Both the position numbers and the translations under genes were made by a program. Under the pieces are notes generated by a model. It made no database searches. It saw only the letters and a list, made by a program, of their open reading frames with translations, and was not told where the DNA came from. Below, piece after piece: positions 28,162 through 36,046 of a stretch of DNA of 64,000 nucleotides (the stretch's first letter is position 1; each line of letters begins with the position of its first letter). The DNA comes from Pseudomonas sp. RIT-PI-r (GTDB lineage: Bacteria; Pseudomonadota; Gammaproteobacteria; Pseudomonadales; Pseudomonadaceae): assembly GCF_001297015.1 (NCBI RefSeq), contig NZ_LIGE01000043.1, forward strand, positions 55,083 to 119,082, given 5' to 3'.

Positions 28162-30852
28162 ATGAACCCGCCGCTGAGTAAACCGTTGGCGCCCTCCTGG
28201 GTCAGCCGATTCAAGGAACAGAGCCTGGAGCGTGGCCGCCGCTACGCCCTGGAAAACCGGGTACGCATCGCCCAGGTCGGCGATGCAACGATCACCGCCA
28301 GTTGCGAAGGCTCTGGCGGTAACGTTTACCGTCAGACGATTCATCTTCGCGAGTCAGCCAAAGGCACTTTGCTGCTGGTCGATGCCGGCTGTACCTGCCC
28401 GGTTCGCAGCAACTGCAAACACTGCGCTGCTGTCCTGCTGAAAGTGCAGGAAACCCTCGATTACCCTGCCGCGGCCAAAGACGCCGAATTACTGGAGAAG
28501 CTCCAAGCCGTGCTGGAAAACCGTGGCCCGAAAGCGCCACCGCAAGTGCTGGTCGACAACGTGCAACCCTTGCCGCGCCTGTGGCTGGCCAGCGTCGAGT
28601 TCAGCGCCTTCGAACCGCGCAACGGCAAGATGCAGCGTTATATTCAGCACCGCGCGGCGTTGTCGTTCAGCTATCTGGATGAGTACGTCAGCGGGCAGAA
28701 GAACAGCGACATCCTGATCCGCCAGGAAACCCAGACACTGCGGATAAAACGCCACCCGGACGTCGAACAGTCCTACCGCGAACAGTTAAGAATCCTCGGC
28801 TTTCGTATCGCCACGCGGCAGAGCAAAGCGCTGCCGGAAAGCGCGGGCGAGCTGTACGAGATGGTCAATGACAGCGCCTGGCTGACGTTTACCCTCAACG
28901 ATCTGCCAAAACTACGCAGCCAAGGTTGGGAGCTGCAGATCGACGAAGAGTTCGGCTTCGACCTGACCGCTGTGGATGACTGGTACGCCACGGTCGAGCA
29001 GGCGCCGGAGCGTGACTGGTTCGATCTGGAGCTGGGGATCATCGTCAATGGTGAACGTCTGAGCCTGCTGCCGATCCTGCTCAATCTGATGCGCTCGCAC
29101 GCGGAAATCCTCAATCCGGAACGCCTGGCGCGCCGTCGCGATGACGAGCTGATTCTGGTCAATATTCCGCAACGCAACAGCGAGCACGGGCCGCTGCAAG
29201 TGGCGTTGCCGCTGGGGCGGTTGAAACCGGTGCTGATGACCCTAGGCGAGTTCTATTTGCAGGAACCGGGCGAAACCACTTTGCGCCTGAGCAAGGCCGA
29301 CGCCACACGCCTGAACTCGCTGGAAGGCATTCCGCTCCTCTGGGAGGGTGGCGAGCAGATTCGTACGTTTGCTCAACGCCTGCGCGACATTCGTGATTTC
29401 AGCGCGCAAGCTCCAGAGGGCCTGAATGCGACGCTGCGTCCTTATCAGCTCGAAGGCTTGAGCTGGATGCAATCGTTGCGGCAACTGGAGGTTGGCGGGA
29501 TCCTTGCGGATGACATGGGTCTGGGTAAAACCCTACAGACGCTTGCGCATATTCTCAGCGAGAAAAACGCCGGGCGCCTCGATCGACCGTGCATGGTGGT
29601 GATGCCAACCAGCCTGATTCCGAACTGGCTGGATGAGGCGGCGCACTTCACCCCGCAGCTGAAAGTGGTCGCGCTGTACGGCGCCACTCGTAAAAAACAT
29701 TTCGATAATCTGGCCGATTTCGACCTGATCCTCACCACCTACGCGCTGCTGCCCAAGGACGTCGAACGTCTGGCCAAGCAGCCGCTGCACGTATTGGTGC
29801 TGGATGAGGCGCAGTACATCAAGAATCCGAACAGCAAAGCCGCTCAAGCCGCGCGCGAGCTGAACGCGCGTCAGCGTTTATGCCTGAGTGGTACCCCGCT
29901 GGAAAACCACTTGGGTGAACTGTGGTCGCTGTTTCACTTCCTGCTGCCAGGCTGGCTCGGCGACGTAAAAAGCTTCAACGCCGATTACCGTGTACCGATT
30001 GAAAAGCGCGGCAGCGAGGTCAGACTTCAGCACCTTAACGGTCGAATAAAACCGTTTCTACTGCGCCGCACCAAGGAACAGGTGGCCACCGAGTTGCCGC
30101 CGAAAACCGAGATCATCCACTGGGTCGATCTCAACGAAGCGCAACGCGATGTGTACGAAACCATGCGCCTGGCGATGGACAAGAAAGTCCGCGACGAGAT
30201 CACCCGCAAAGGCGTGGCACGCAGCCAGATCATCATTCTTGAGGCGCTGTTGAAGCTGCGTCAGGTTTGCTGTGATTTGCGCCTGGTCAACGGCGCCACC
30301 CTGCCCGCTCGCGGCAGCACCTCGGGCAAGCTCGACAGTTTGATGGAAATGCTTGAGGAGTTGTTCGAGGAAGGCCGGCGGATTCTGCTGTTTTCGCAGT
30401 TCACCTCGATGCTGTCATTGATCGAAGACGAGCTGAAAAAACGTAACGTTTCCTACGCGTTGTTGACCGGCCAGACCCGCGATCGGCGTACACCGGTGAA
30501 GGAATTCCAGAGCGGCAAGCGGCAGATTTTTCTGATCAGCCTGAAGGCTGGCGGTGTCGGCTTGAACCTGACCGAGGCGGATACGGTGATTCACTACGAT
30601 CCGTGGTGGAACCCGGCGACGGAAAATCAGGCAACCGACCGTGCTTATCGGATCGGTCAAGAGAAACCGGTATTCGTCTACAAGATGATCGCGCGGGGCA
30701 CGGTGGAAGAGAAGATTCAGCACCTGCAGAAGGAAAAGTCCGACTTGGCGGCGGGCGTGCTGGATGGGCGCAAGGCCGGGGACTGGAAGTTGCAGAGTGA
30801 TGATATTGAAGCGTTGTTTGCACCGTTGCCGGATAAGTCCGACAAGCGTTGA
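28162..30852 (+). CDS. SWIM zinc-finger SNF2-family helicase
   Basis: 896 aa. The N-terminus carries a SWIM zinc motif (CTCPVRSNCKH, C-x-C-x6-C-x-H, near 77-93). A central region of several hundred residues follows, then a two-lobe SNF2 motor: DDMGLGKT (Walker A, about 450), DEAQYIKN (DExx box, about 548), SGTPLENHLGELWS, and motifs V-VI in LKAGGVGLNLTEADTVIHYDPWW and QATDRAYRIGQ. A DNA-dependent ATPase that likely remodels protein-DNA complexes; the biological target is unknown. Third gene after mfd and csiV. I do not recall it at this position in P. aeruginosa. Confidence 0.9.
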   Translation: MNPPLSKPLAPSWVSRFKEQSLERGRRYALENRVRIAQVGDATITASCEGSGGNVYRQTIHLRESAKGTLLLVDAGCTCPVRSNCKHCAAVLLKVQETLDYPAAAKDAELLEKLQAVLENRGPKAPPQVLVDNVQPLPRLWLASVEFSAFEPRNGKMQRYIQHRAALSFSYLDEYVSGQKNSDILIRQETQTLRIKRHPDVEQSYREQLRILGFRIATRQSKALPESAGELYEMVNDSAWLTFTLNDLPKLRSQGWELQIDEEFGFDLTAVDDWYATVEQAPERDWFDLELGIIVNGERLSLLPILLNLMRSHAEILNPERLARRRDDELILVNIPQRNSEHGPLQVALPLGRLKPVLMTLGEFYLQEPGETTLRLSKADATRLNSLEGIPLLWEGGEQIRTFAQRLRDIRDFSAQAPEGLNATLRPYQLEGLSWMQSLRQLEVGGILADDMGLGKTLQTLAHILSEKNAGRLDRPCMVVMPTSLIPNWLDEAAHFTPQLKVVALYGATRKKHFDNLADFDLILTTYALLPKDVERLAKQPLHVLVLDEAQYIKNPNSKAAQAARELNARQRLCLSGTPLENHLGELWSLFHFLLPGWLGDVKSFNADYRVPIEKRGSEVRLQHLNGRIKPFLLRRTKEQVATELPPKTEIIHWVDLNEAQRDVYETMRLAMDKKVRDEITRKGVARSQIIILEALLKLRQVCCDLRLVNGATLPARGSTSGKLDSLMEMLEELFEEGRRILLFSQFTSMLSLIEDELKKRNVSYALLTGQTRDRRTPVKEFQSGKRQIFLISLKAGGVGLNLTEADTVIHYDPWWNPATENQATDRAYRIGQEKPVFVYKMIARGTVEEKIQHLQKEKSDLAAGVLDGRKAGDWKLQSDDIEALFAPLPDKSDKR

Positions 30853-30876
30853 GACCTGCGTCGCCTGTTAGATAGC

Positions 30877-30967
30877 TTTCGCTGGCAAGCCAGTTCCCAC
30901 AGGCTTATGAGTCGCACACAAAACTGTGATTCAACTCGATACCTGTGGAGCTGGCTTGCCAGCGATG
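30877..30967. repeat. REP doublet, GCTGGCTTGCCAGCGA class
   Basis: Inverted pair TTTCGCTGGCAAGCCAGTTCCCACAG... / CTGTGGAGCTGGCTTGCCAGCGA between convergent genes. The core differs from the other doublets in the window (GGCTTGCC rather than AGCCTGCT). Confidence 0.88.
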
Positions 30968-30985
30968 GGGCCAACTCGGTCTCGG

Positions 30986-31729
30986 TCAGCTGCAGCCCTT
31001 GAGCACCCGCGCCAACGCCGATTTCACCTTACCCATCCCGTCATGCAATGCCTGCTCGATTTCGGCCATGGTGATCACTTCCGTGGTCTTGCCCGCCGCC
31101 GGGTTCACTACCAGCGCCAGACAGGCGTAATCCAGATCCAGCTCACGCGCCAGCGCCGCTTCCGGCATACCGGTCATGCCGACGATGTCGCAGCCATCAC
31201 GCTCAAGACGCACGATCTCCGCCACGGTTTCCAGACGCGGGCCCTGGGTGCAGGCATACACGCCTTGATCGCTGTACTCGCAGCCTTCAGCGGCCACCGC
31301 AGCAATCAATTGCTGGCGCAACGGTTCGCTGTAAGGAAAGCTGAAGTCGATGTGGGTGACATGCTCCAGATCATCGGCGAAAAAAGTGTGCTCACGGCCG
31401 CTGGTGTAGTCGACGATCTGGTGCGGCACGCAGAAATGCCCGGTACCCATGGCCGAATGAATACCGCCCACGGCATTCACCGCGATGATCGCTTCGGCGC
31501 CAGCCTGTTTCAACGCCCACAGATTGGCGCGGTAGTTGACCTTGTGCGGCGGGAAGCGATGCGGGTGACCGTGACGGGCGAGGAACAACACTTCCTTGCC
31601 GGCGTACTCGCCAATCTGCACGTCGGCCGACGGCGCGCCGTAGGGCGTGTCCACCGCCAGCGATTGGCGAATGGTCAAGCCTTCGAGCTGGGTCAGGCCA
31701 GTGCCGCCGATGATTGCGTAAACCGTCAT
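30986..31729 (-). CDS. S-methyl-5'-thioinosine phosphorylase
   Basis: 247-aa MTA/purine nucleoside phosphorylase family protein. Phosphate and nucleoside site motifs: IIGGTGL at the start, ARHGHPHRFPPHKVNYRAN, NAVGGI, TQGPRLETVAEI, GMTGMPEAALARE. Pseudomonads degrade methylthioadenosine by deamination to methylthioinosine followed by phosphorolysis, and the enzyme in this gene position (next to nagZ and psrA) is the established MTI phosphorylase. Cytosolic. It lies 12 nt downstream of nagZ, so same operon. Confidence 0.9.
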   Translation of the reverse strand: MTVYAIIGGTGLTQLEGLTIRQSLAVDTPYGAPSADVQIGEYAGKEVLFLARHGHPHRFPPHKVNYRANLWALKQAGAEAIIAVNAVGGIHSAMGTGHFCVPHQIVDYTSGREHTFFADDLEHVTHIDFSFPYSEPLRQQLIAAVAAEGCEYSDQGVYACTQGPRLETVAEIVRLERDGCDIVGMTGMPEAALARELDLDYACLALVVNPAAGKTTEVITMAEIEQALHDGMGKVKSALARVLKGCS

Positions 31730-31741
31730 AGCGAAAAATCC

Positions 31742-32752
31742 TTAATCGATCAGTTGAGCGTCTTTGAGCGCGCCGATGGCGGTGAGCCAACGCGGATCCT
31801 GGCGGTAATCGGTGCTGGCGAATGCCTGACCACGCATGCGAGCGATGCGCTCGGAAGGCTTGACCTTCATGCGCTGAGCAGCGCTCAAAGCCAGTTCGGC
31901 AGCGGCGCGGTCGTTGCACACCAGACCCATGTCGCAGCCAGCAGTCAGCGCGGCTTCGATACGGCTGGCGGCGTCGCCGACCACATGGGCGCCCGCCATC
32001 GACAGGTCGTCGCTGAAGATCACGCCGTCGAACTGCAACTCGCCGCGCAGAATGTCCTGCAACCAGCGCCGGGAGAAACCGGCGGGCTGCGAATCAACCT
32101 GCGGATAGATAACGTGCGCCGGCATGATCGCAGCCAGTTGCCTGCTGAGTCTGGCGAAGGGCACGAGGTCGTTGGCGCGAATTTCGTCGAGGCTGCGCTC
32201 GTCATTCGGGATCGCAACGTGGGAATCGGCTTCGGCCCAGCCATGACCGGGAAAGTGCTTGCCGGTGGCCGCCATGCCCGCGCTGTTCATACCGCGAATA
32301 AACGCGCCAGCGAGCAACGCTGCGCGCTCCGGATCACCCTCGAAAGAACGCGTGCCGACGACGGCGCTGCGCTGGTAATCCAGATCGAGCACAGGGGCGA
32401 AACTCAGGTCCAGGCCGACGGCCAGCACTTCGGTAGCCATGATCCAGCCGCACTGCTCAGCGAGGTACTCGGCATTCGGATTGTCGGCAATGGCGCGCAT
32501 CGCTGGCAGGCGTACGAAGCCCTGACGCAGGCGTTGCACACGACCGCCCTCCTGATCCACGGCCAACAGCAAATCCGGGCGAATCGCGCGGATCGCGGCG
32601 CTGAGCTCACGCACCTGGCGTGGATGCTCAATGTTGCGCGCAAAGATGATCAGACCGCCCACTTCGGGCTGACGCAACAATTGGCGATCTTCAGCCGTCA
32701 GCCAGGTACCGGCGACGTCCACCATCAACGAGCCTTGCAGGCCAGCAGTCAT
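31742..32752 (-). CDS. nagZ: Beta-N-acetylhexosaminidase NagZ
   Basis: 336-aa GH3 cytoplasmic glycosidase of peptidoglycan recycling, removing GlcNAc from GlcNAc-anhydroMur-peptides; its product can induce AmpC. The GH3 signature ATGKHFPGHGWAEADSHVAIP contains the catalytic histidine and Lys-His pair, and FSDDLSMAGA holds the nucleophile aspartate. Its ATG overlaps the stop of a 37-codon upstream frame. Followed closely by the MTI phosphorylase gene. Confidence 0.96.
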   Translation of the reverse strand: MTAGLQGSLMVDVAGTWLTAEDRQLLRQPEVGGLIIFARNIEHPRQVRELSAAIRAIRPDLLLAVDQEGGRVQRLRQGFVRLPAMRAIADNPNAEYLAEQCGWIMATEVLAVGLDLSFAPVLDLDYQRSAVVGTRSFEGDPERAALLAGAFIRGMNSAGMAATGKHFPGHGWAEADSHVAIPNDERSLDEIRANDLVPFARLSRQLAAIMPAHVIYPQVDSQPAGFSRRWLQDILRGELQFDGVIFSDDLSMAGAHVVGDAASRIEAALTAGCDMGLVCNDRAAAELALSAAQRMKVKPSERIARMRGQAFASTDYRQDPRWLTAIGALKDAQLID

Positions 32753-32773
32753 AGAGATTCCTTGAAAACGAAA

Positions 32774-32844
32774 AACCCGATCCGCACGAAATCGCCACCG
32801 GGGGCATTGCCCGGCAGGTCGGCGATATCTGTGAAGATCGGGTT
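32774..32844 (-). terminator. Long multi-stem hairpin between psrA and nagZ
   Basis: Nested complementary segments: AACCCGATC/GATCGGGTT outside, ATCGCC/GGCGAT in the middle, CCGGG/CCCGG at the tip. On the minus strand it ends in GGGTTTTTCGTTTTC, a T-rich tail. It probably terminates psrA transcription or attenuates nagZ. Confidence 0.65.
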
Positions 32845-32910
32845 CAGAACGAGAGTCGGCATGGGCGGCTAGCTTAGCGGATACAGGCTCGCGCGCCCAC
32901 CCGTGCGCGG

Positions 32911-33618
32911 TTAAACCTTGGCGGCGACCGGCGTTGATTTGCTGCGCGGACGCAGTTGCGCAGTGGCCATCGCCGTATCGGTGACGCCGGTTTCAGCGCG
33001 CATGCCAGCGGCGAGGAACGGCACCATCAGGCGCATGACTTGTTCGATGGAGGTATTGACGCCGAAATCGGTCTCGGCAATCGCACGCAGCGCCTTGATG
33101 CCGGACATGCTGAATGCCGCGGCGCCGAGCATGAAGTGCACGCGCCAGAACAGCTCGATCGGCGGGATGCGCGGCGCAGCTTCGTTGACGAGCAACATGT
33201 AGCGACGGAATACCTTGCCGTACATGTCTTCCAGATAACGGCGCAAGTGGCCTTGGCTCTGGCTGAACGCGAGACCGAGCAAACGCATGAAGATCGACAG
33301 GTCATTGCCGCTGCGCGGCTGAACCACAAGGGCTTGCTCGACGAGGATCTCCAACAGTTCTTCAAGCGTCGGCTTGTTTTCAGGCTTGGCCTGACGACGC
33401 TCCAGCTCTTTATCGAGGCTGATACAGAACGGCCCGAGGAAGCGCGAAAAAACCGCCTGAATCAGCGCCTTCTTCGAGCCGAAGTGATAGTTAACCGCTG
33501 CCAGGTTGACGCCAGCCTTGCTGGTGATCAAACGCAATGAGGTTTCAGCGAAACCTTTCTCCGCGAACAACTGCTCGGCAGCATCAAGAATGCGTTCAAC
33601 GGTTTCCGACTGGGCCAT
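32911..33618 (-). CDS. psrA: TetR-family regulator PsrA
   Basis: 235 aa. The N-terminal HTH domain (ILDAAEQLFAEKGFAETSLRLITSKAGVNLAAVNYHFGS) is typical TetR; the rest is an all-helical ligand domain. The start at MAQSETVER follows GGCGGAG. PsrA represses itself and fad genes, responds to long-chain fatty acids and activates rpoS in pseudomonads. A perfect PsrA operator lies 29 bp upstream of the start. The fadBA operon, a known target, lies in the same window at 39-42 kb. Confidence 0.95.
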   Translation of the reverse strand: MAQSETVERILDAAEQLFAEKGFAETSLRLITSKAGVNLAAVNYHFGSKKALIQAVFSRFLGPFCISLDKELERRQAKPENKPTLEELLEILVEQALVVQPRSGNDLSIFMRLLGLAFSQSQGHLRRYLEDMYGKVFRRYMLLVNEAAPRIPPIELFWRVHFMLGAAAFSMSGIKALRAIAETDFGVNTSIEQVMRLMVPFLAAGMRAETGVTDTAMATAQLRPRSKSTPVAAKV

Positions 33619-33646
33619 GGCTACTCCGCCTGACAAACACTTGTTT

Positions 33647-33660
33647 GAAACATACGTTTC
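33647..33660. promoter_or_regulatory. PsrA operator
   Basis: GAAACATACGTTTC is an exact fit to the published PsrA consensus GAAAC-N4-GTTTC, located just upstream of psrA. Indicates autorepression. Confidence 0.9.
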
Positions 33661-33785
33661 AGCCTGTGCCTTGTCAAGCCTCCCGGTTCGTTTTGGGAAT
33701 GGTCGGTCAGCTATTTAACCACACAAGACGCGCGCATTAGTAAGCAAGGCTGCCGACCGTCCGGCGGCCTGCAAAAAAACGGGCA

Positions 33786-33813
33786 TTGCCAAGACCGCTT
33801 CACTGTATATAAT
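33786..33813 (+). promoter_or_regulatory. Sigma-70 promoter of lexA
   Basis: -35 TTGCCA, 16-bp spacer, -10 TATAAT. The -10 is covered by the first LexA box, as expected for an SOS promoter. Confidence 0.8.
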
Positions 33814-33818
33814 CCCAG
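33803..33818. promoter_or_regulatory. LexA box 1 (imperfect)
   Basis: CTGTATATAATCCCAG: CTGT-N8-CCAG, one mismatch to CTGT-N8-ACAG. Overlaps the lexA -10. Confidence 0.8.
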
Positions 33819-33821
33819 TCA

Positions 33822-33837
33822 CTGTATAAAAAGACAG
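33822..33837. promoter_or_regulatory. LexA box 2 (perfect)
   Basis: CTGTATAAAAAGACAG matches CTGT-N8-ACAG exactly and lies 10 bp before the lexA ATG, spaced 19 bp from box 1. Confidence 0.92.
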
Positions 33838-33847
33838 AGCGATCAAT

Positions 33848-34456
33848 ATGCTAAAGCTGACGCCACGCCAAGCCGAGATTCTGGCCTTTATCAAACGTTG
33901 CCTCGAAGACAATGGCTACCCGCCAACCCGTGCGGAAATCGCTCAGGAACTGGGTTTCAAATCGCCCAATGCTGCTGAAGAACACCTCAAGGCCCTGGCC
34001 CGCAAAGGTGCGATCGAGATGACCCCAGGCGCCTCGCGGGGCATTCGTATTCCGGGCTTCGAAGCCAAGGCTGACGACTCCACCCTGCCAATCATTGGCC
34101 GGGTCGCCGCCGGTGCGCCCATCCTCGCCCAACAGCACATCGAAGAATCCTGCAACATCAATCCAGCCTTCTTTCATCCGCGCGCCGACTATCTGCTGCG
34201 CGTTCACGGTATGAGCATGAAGGACATAGGCATTTTCGACGGCGATTTGCTGGCGGTGCACACCACCCGCGAAGTACGCAACGGCCAGGTCGTCGTTGCA
34301 CGCATCGGCGATGAAGTGACCGTCAAACGCTTCAAGCGTGAAGGCAGCAAGGTCTGGCTGATTGCTGAAAACCCCGAATTCGCCCCTATCGAAGTCGACC
34401 TGAAAGATCAGGAACTGGTGATCGAAGGCTTGAGTGTCGGCGTCATCCGCCGCTAA
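33848..34456 (+). CDS. lexA: SOS repressor LexA
   Basis: 202 aa. N-terminal winged helix (MLKLTPRQAEILAFIKRCL..., GYPPTRAEIAQELGF). The cleavage site is A88-G89 in RVAAGAPI, with the serine-lysine dyad at S123 (HGMSMKD) and K160 (DEVTVKRF). It represses its own operon through two LexA boxes and is cleaved with RecA after DNA damage. sulA follows 10 nt downstream with a strong SD. Confidence 0.98.
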   Translation: MLKLTPRQAEILAFIKRCLEDNGYPPTRAEIAQELGFKSPNAAEEHLKALARKGAIEMTPGASRGIRIPGFEAKADDSTLPIIGRVAAGAPILAQQHIEESCNINPAFFHPRADYLLRVHGMSMKDIGIFDGDLLAVHTTREVRNGQVVVARIGDEVTVKRFKREGSKVWLIAENPEFAPIEVDLKDQELVIEGLSVGVIRR

Positions 34457-34466
34457 AGGAGGCTTT

Positions 34467-34940
34467 ATGCAGTTCCCACACACACCTCAGCAAACACAAC
34501 TGCCTTTATTCGAAGCGTTTCTGGCGCAACCGATGGCGCCGACCCTGAAAGAAGTGGTCGAACGTCCGTGGAATGCCGAACCTGAAGTATTCAGTGAGCT
34601 GTCACTGCGCGGTGCGGCCGGAAACTGCCTGAACCTGCTTGCCCCGATCCTCCGCGAGTTGAGCGAAGATCAGGACGCACGCTGGCTGACGCTGATTGCG
34701 CCACCGGCGAGTCTCACGCAAACCTGGTTGCGGGATGCCGGCCTGAATCGTGAGCGTATTCTACTGCTGCAACCGCGAGGCACTCAGAGCGCACAGCAAC
34801 TGGCATGCGAAGCGTTGCGCCTGGGCCGCAGCCACACAGTGGTAACCTGGCTCAACCCGTTGAACAGCAGTTCACGCCAACAACTGATCAACGCTGCACG
34901 TACGGGCGACGCTCAAAGCCTGAATATTCGCTTGGGTTGA
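34467..34940 (+). CDS. sulA: SOS cell-division inhibitor SulA
   Basis: 157 aa from an ATG preceded by AAAGGAGG. The FtsZ-binding core is recognisable (ELSLRGAAGNCLNLLAPIL, RWLTLIAPPASLTQTWLRDAGL, VTWLNPLNSSSRQQLINAA). It blocks FtsZ polymerisation during the SOS response. Pseudomonas encodes sulA behind lexA in one operon, as here, so it needs no separate LexA box. Confidence 0.93.
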   Translation: MQFPHTPQQTQLPLFEAFLAQPMAPTLKEVVERPWNAEPEVFSELSLRGAAGNCLNLLAPILRELSEDQDARWLTLIAPPASLTQTWLRDAGLNRERILLLQPRGTQSAQQLACEALRLGRSHTVVTWLNPLNSSSRQQLINAARTGDAQSLNIRLG

Positions 34941-35038
34941 TTAGCTGGTAAAAAGCGCTGAGTGAAGCGCAGGGCTTCTCCAGGGACAGAGAAGCCGATC
35001 TGAAGCGACAATGACAAAAAACTGAAAACAGGCAGGGA

Positions 35039-35272
35039 TCAATGAAGAACCCGCGGCCCCTCGTCCTTATCAAATTCGCCTTCAATCATTCGACCTGCCA
35101 TCTGCACGCCGACGCTCAACATCGCCTTGGCGATTTCCACGTGCTGGCCCTGCAGGAAGGTTTTGGCATCCTCGGAGAAATCCAGAGTCACCAGAGAACC
35201 TTCGTCCTCAGCCCTGCGCAGTTCGATTCGGCCGTCTGGTAACTCGACAATTTCTAGAAAGGACGTTGGCAT
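35039..35272 (-). CDS. Conserved hypothetical protein (77 aa)
   Basis: Small acidic protein (MPTSFLEIVELPDGRIELRRAEDEGSLVTL...). It begins with two beta-strand-like stretches and ends with a helix, without membrane segments or known motifs. Pseudomonas has a similar small gene between sulA and topA. Likely cytoplasmic; no function assigned. The gap before sulA (convergent) contains a small hairpin (GCTTCTCC/GAGAAGC) that may help end transcription. Confidence 0.75.
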   Translation of the reverse strand: MPTSFLEIVELPDGRIELRRAEDEGSLVTLDFSEDAKTFLQGQHVEIAKAMLSVGVQMAGRMIEGEFDKDEGPRVLH

Positions 35273-35378
35273 ATAGGTCTGTTCTCCACGAAAGGCAGGG
35301 ATTATATAGACATCATTCAGGCTTCGCTCGGGATCTTGACCAGCAGCATGTTTCAGATTGCCACCGAGTCAATCCCCA

Positions 35379-35903
35379 TCAACACTCGTTCAAGCCTTCG
35401 CGAAACCGGAGAGCCAAGCCTTTAAGGTTTTGCCGCCAGCTTTCCAACTCCTCTCGGCTCAACTCTTCAGGCGCCTCTTCTTCGTCAAGGTTAACGGCCT
35501 GAATCAATGGCTGAGTTACATCGCCTTTTGGCTTATGGGGCACGCGAGGCGGTTGAAACATCGCCGAATGCGCCGCCAGCAGTTTTGCCAGCCACGTTTC
35601 CGAGTTGCCTGCCAACTCGATCATTTCCGCCAGCTCCGGGATTGCGATCGACTCCAGCACTTCGCGCGTCAGCAGCAACTCTGCGCGTGGCGCATTGGCT
35701 TGTGGCAGGCGGTAGAAACCGGCAATTTCATGGCAAAGACCCAACAAGGCGCCGTAGAGGTGAAACAACGCGGATTCGCGCCCGGCCTGAATCAGCGCCA
35801 GAGAATTCATCGCCCGCCCCTCTTCTGCGCGAGCCAAAGCTTCCAGCGACAGGCCGGCAAAATAGATCTTCTGGTTGGTACGGGTATAGAGTTCGTGGGC
35901 CAT
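35379..35903 (-). CDS. DUF6586-like conserved protein
   Basis: 174 aa from MAHELYTRTNQKIYFAGLSLEALA, mostly helical, with a charged C-terminus (NLDEEEAPEELSREELESW). It lacks a signal peptide or membrane segment. The syntenic gene next to topA in pseudomonads is annotated only as a domain of unknown function. The open frame extends five codons upstream, but MAHELYT is the better conserved start. Function unknown. Confidence 0.75.
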   Translation of the reverse strand: MAHELYTRTNQKIYFAGLSLEALARAEEGRAMNSLALIQAGRESALFHLYGALLGLCHEIAGFYRLPQANAPRAELLLTREVLESIAIPELAEMIELAGNSETWLAKLLAAHSAMFQPPRVPHKPKGDVTQPLIQAVNLDEEEAPEELSREELESWRQNLKGLALRFREGLNEC

Positions 35904-35989
35904 GAAGGCAGTCTCCACTACGAAATAATTGCTTCACACAGGCCGCACAGTGTCATGGATCAGTCGATCCCACCGCAAGCACAAAACAA

Positions 35990-36029
35990 AAAGGCCGCAT
36001 GAAAACCCGAGGGTGTTCATGCGGCCTTT
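35990..36029 (-). terminator. Intrinsic terminator of topA
   Basis: 14-bp perfect stem AAAGGCCGCATGAA / TTCATGCGGCCTTT with a 12-nt loop; on the minus strand the tail is TTTTTGTTTTG. It lies 18 bp after the topA stop. Confidence 0.9.
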
Positions 36030-36046
36030 CAGTATCAGGCTAATGC

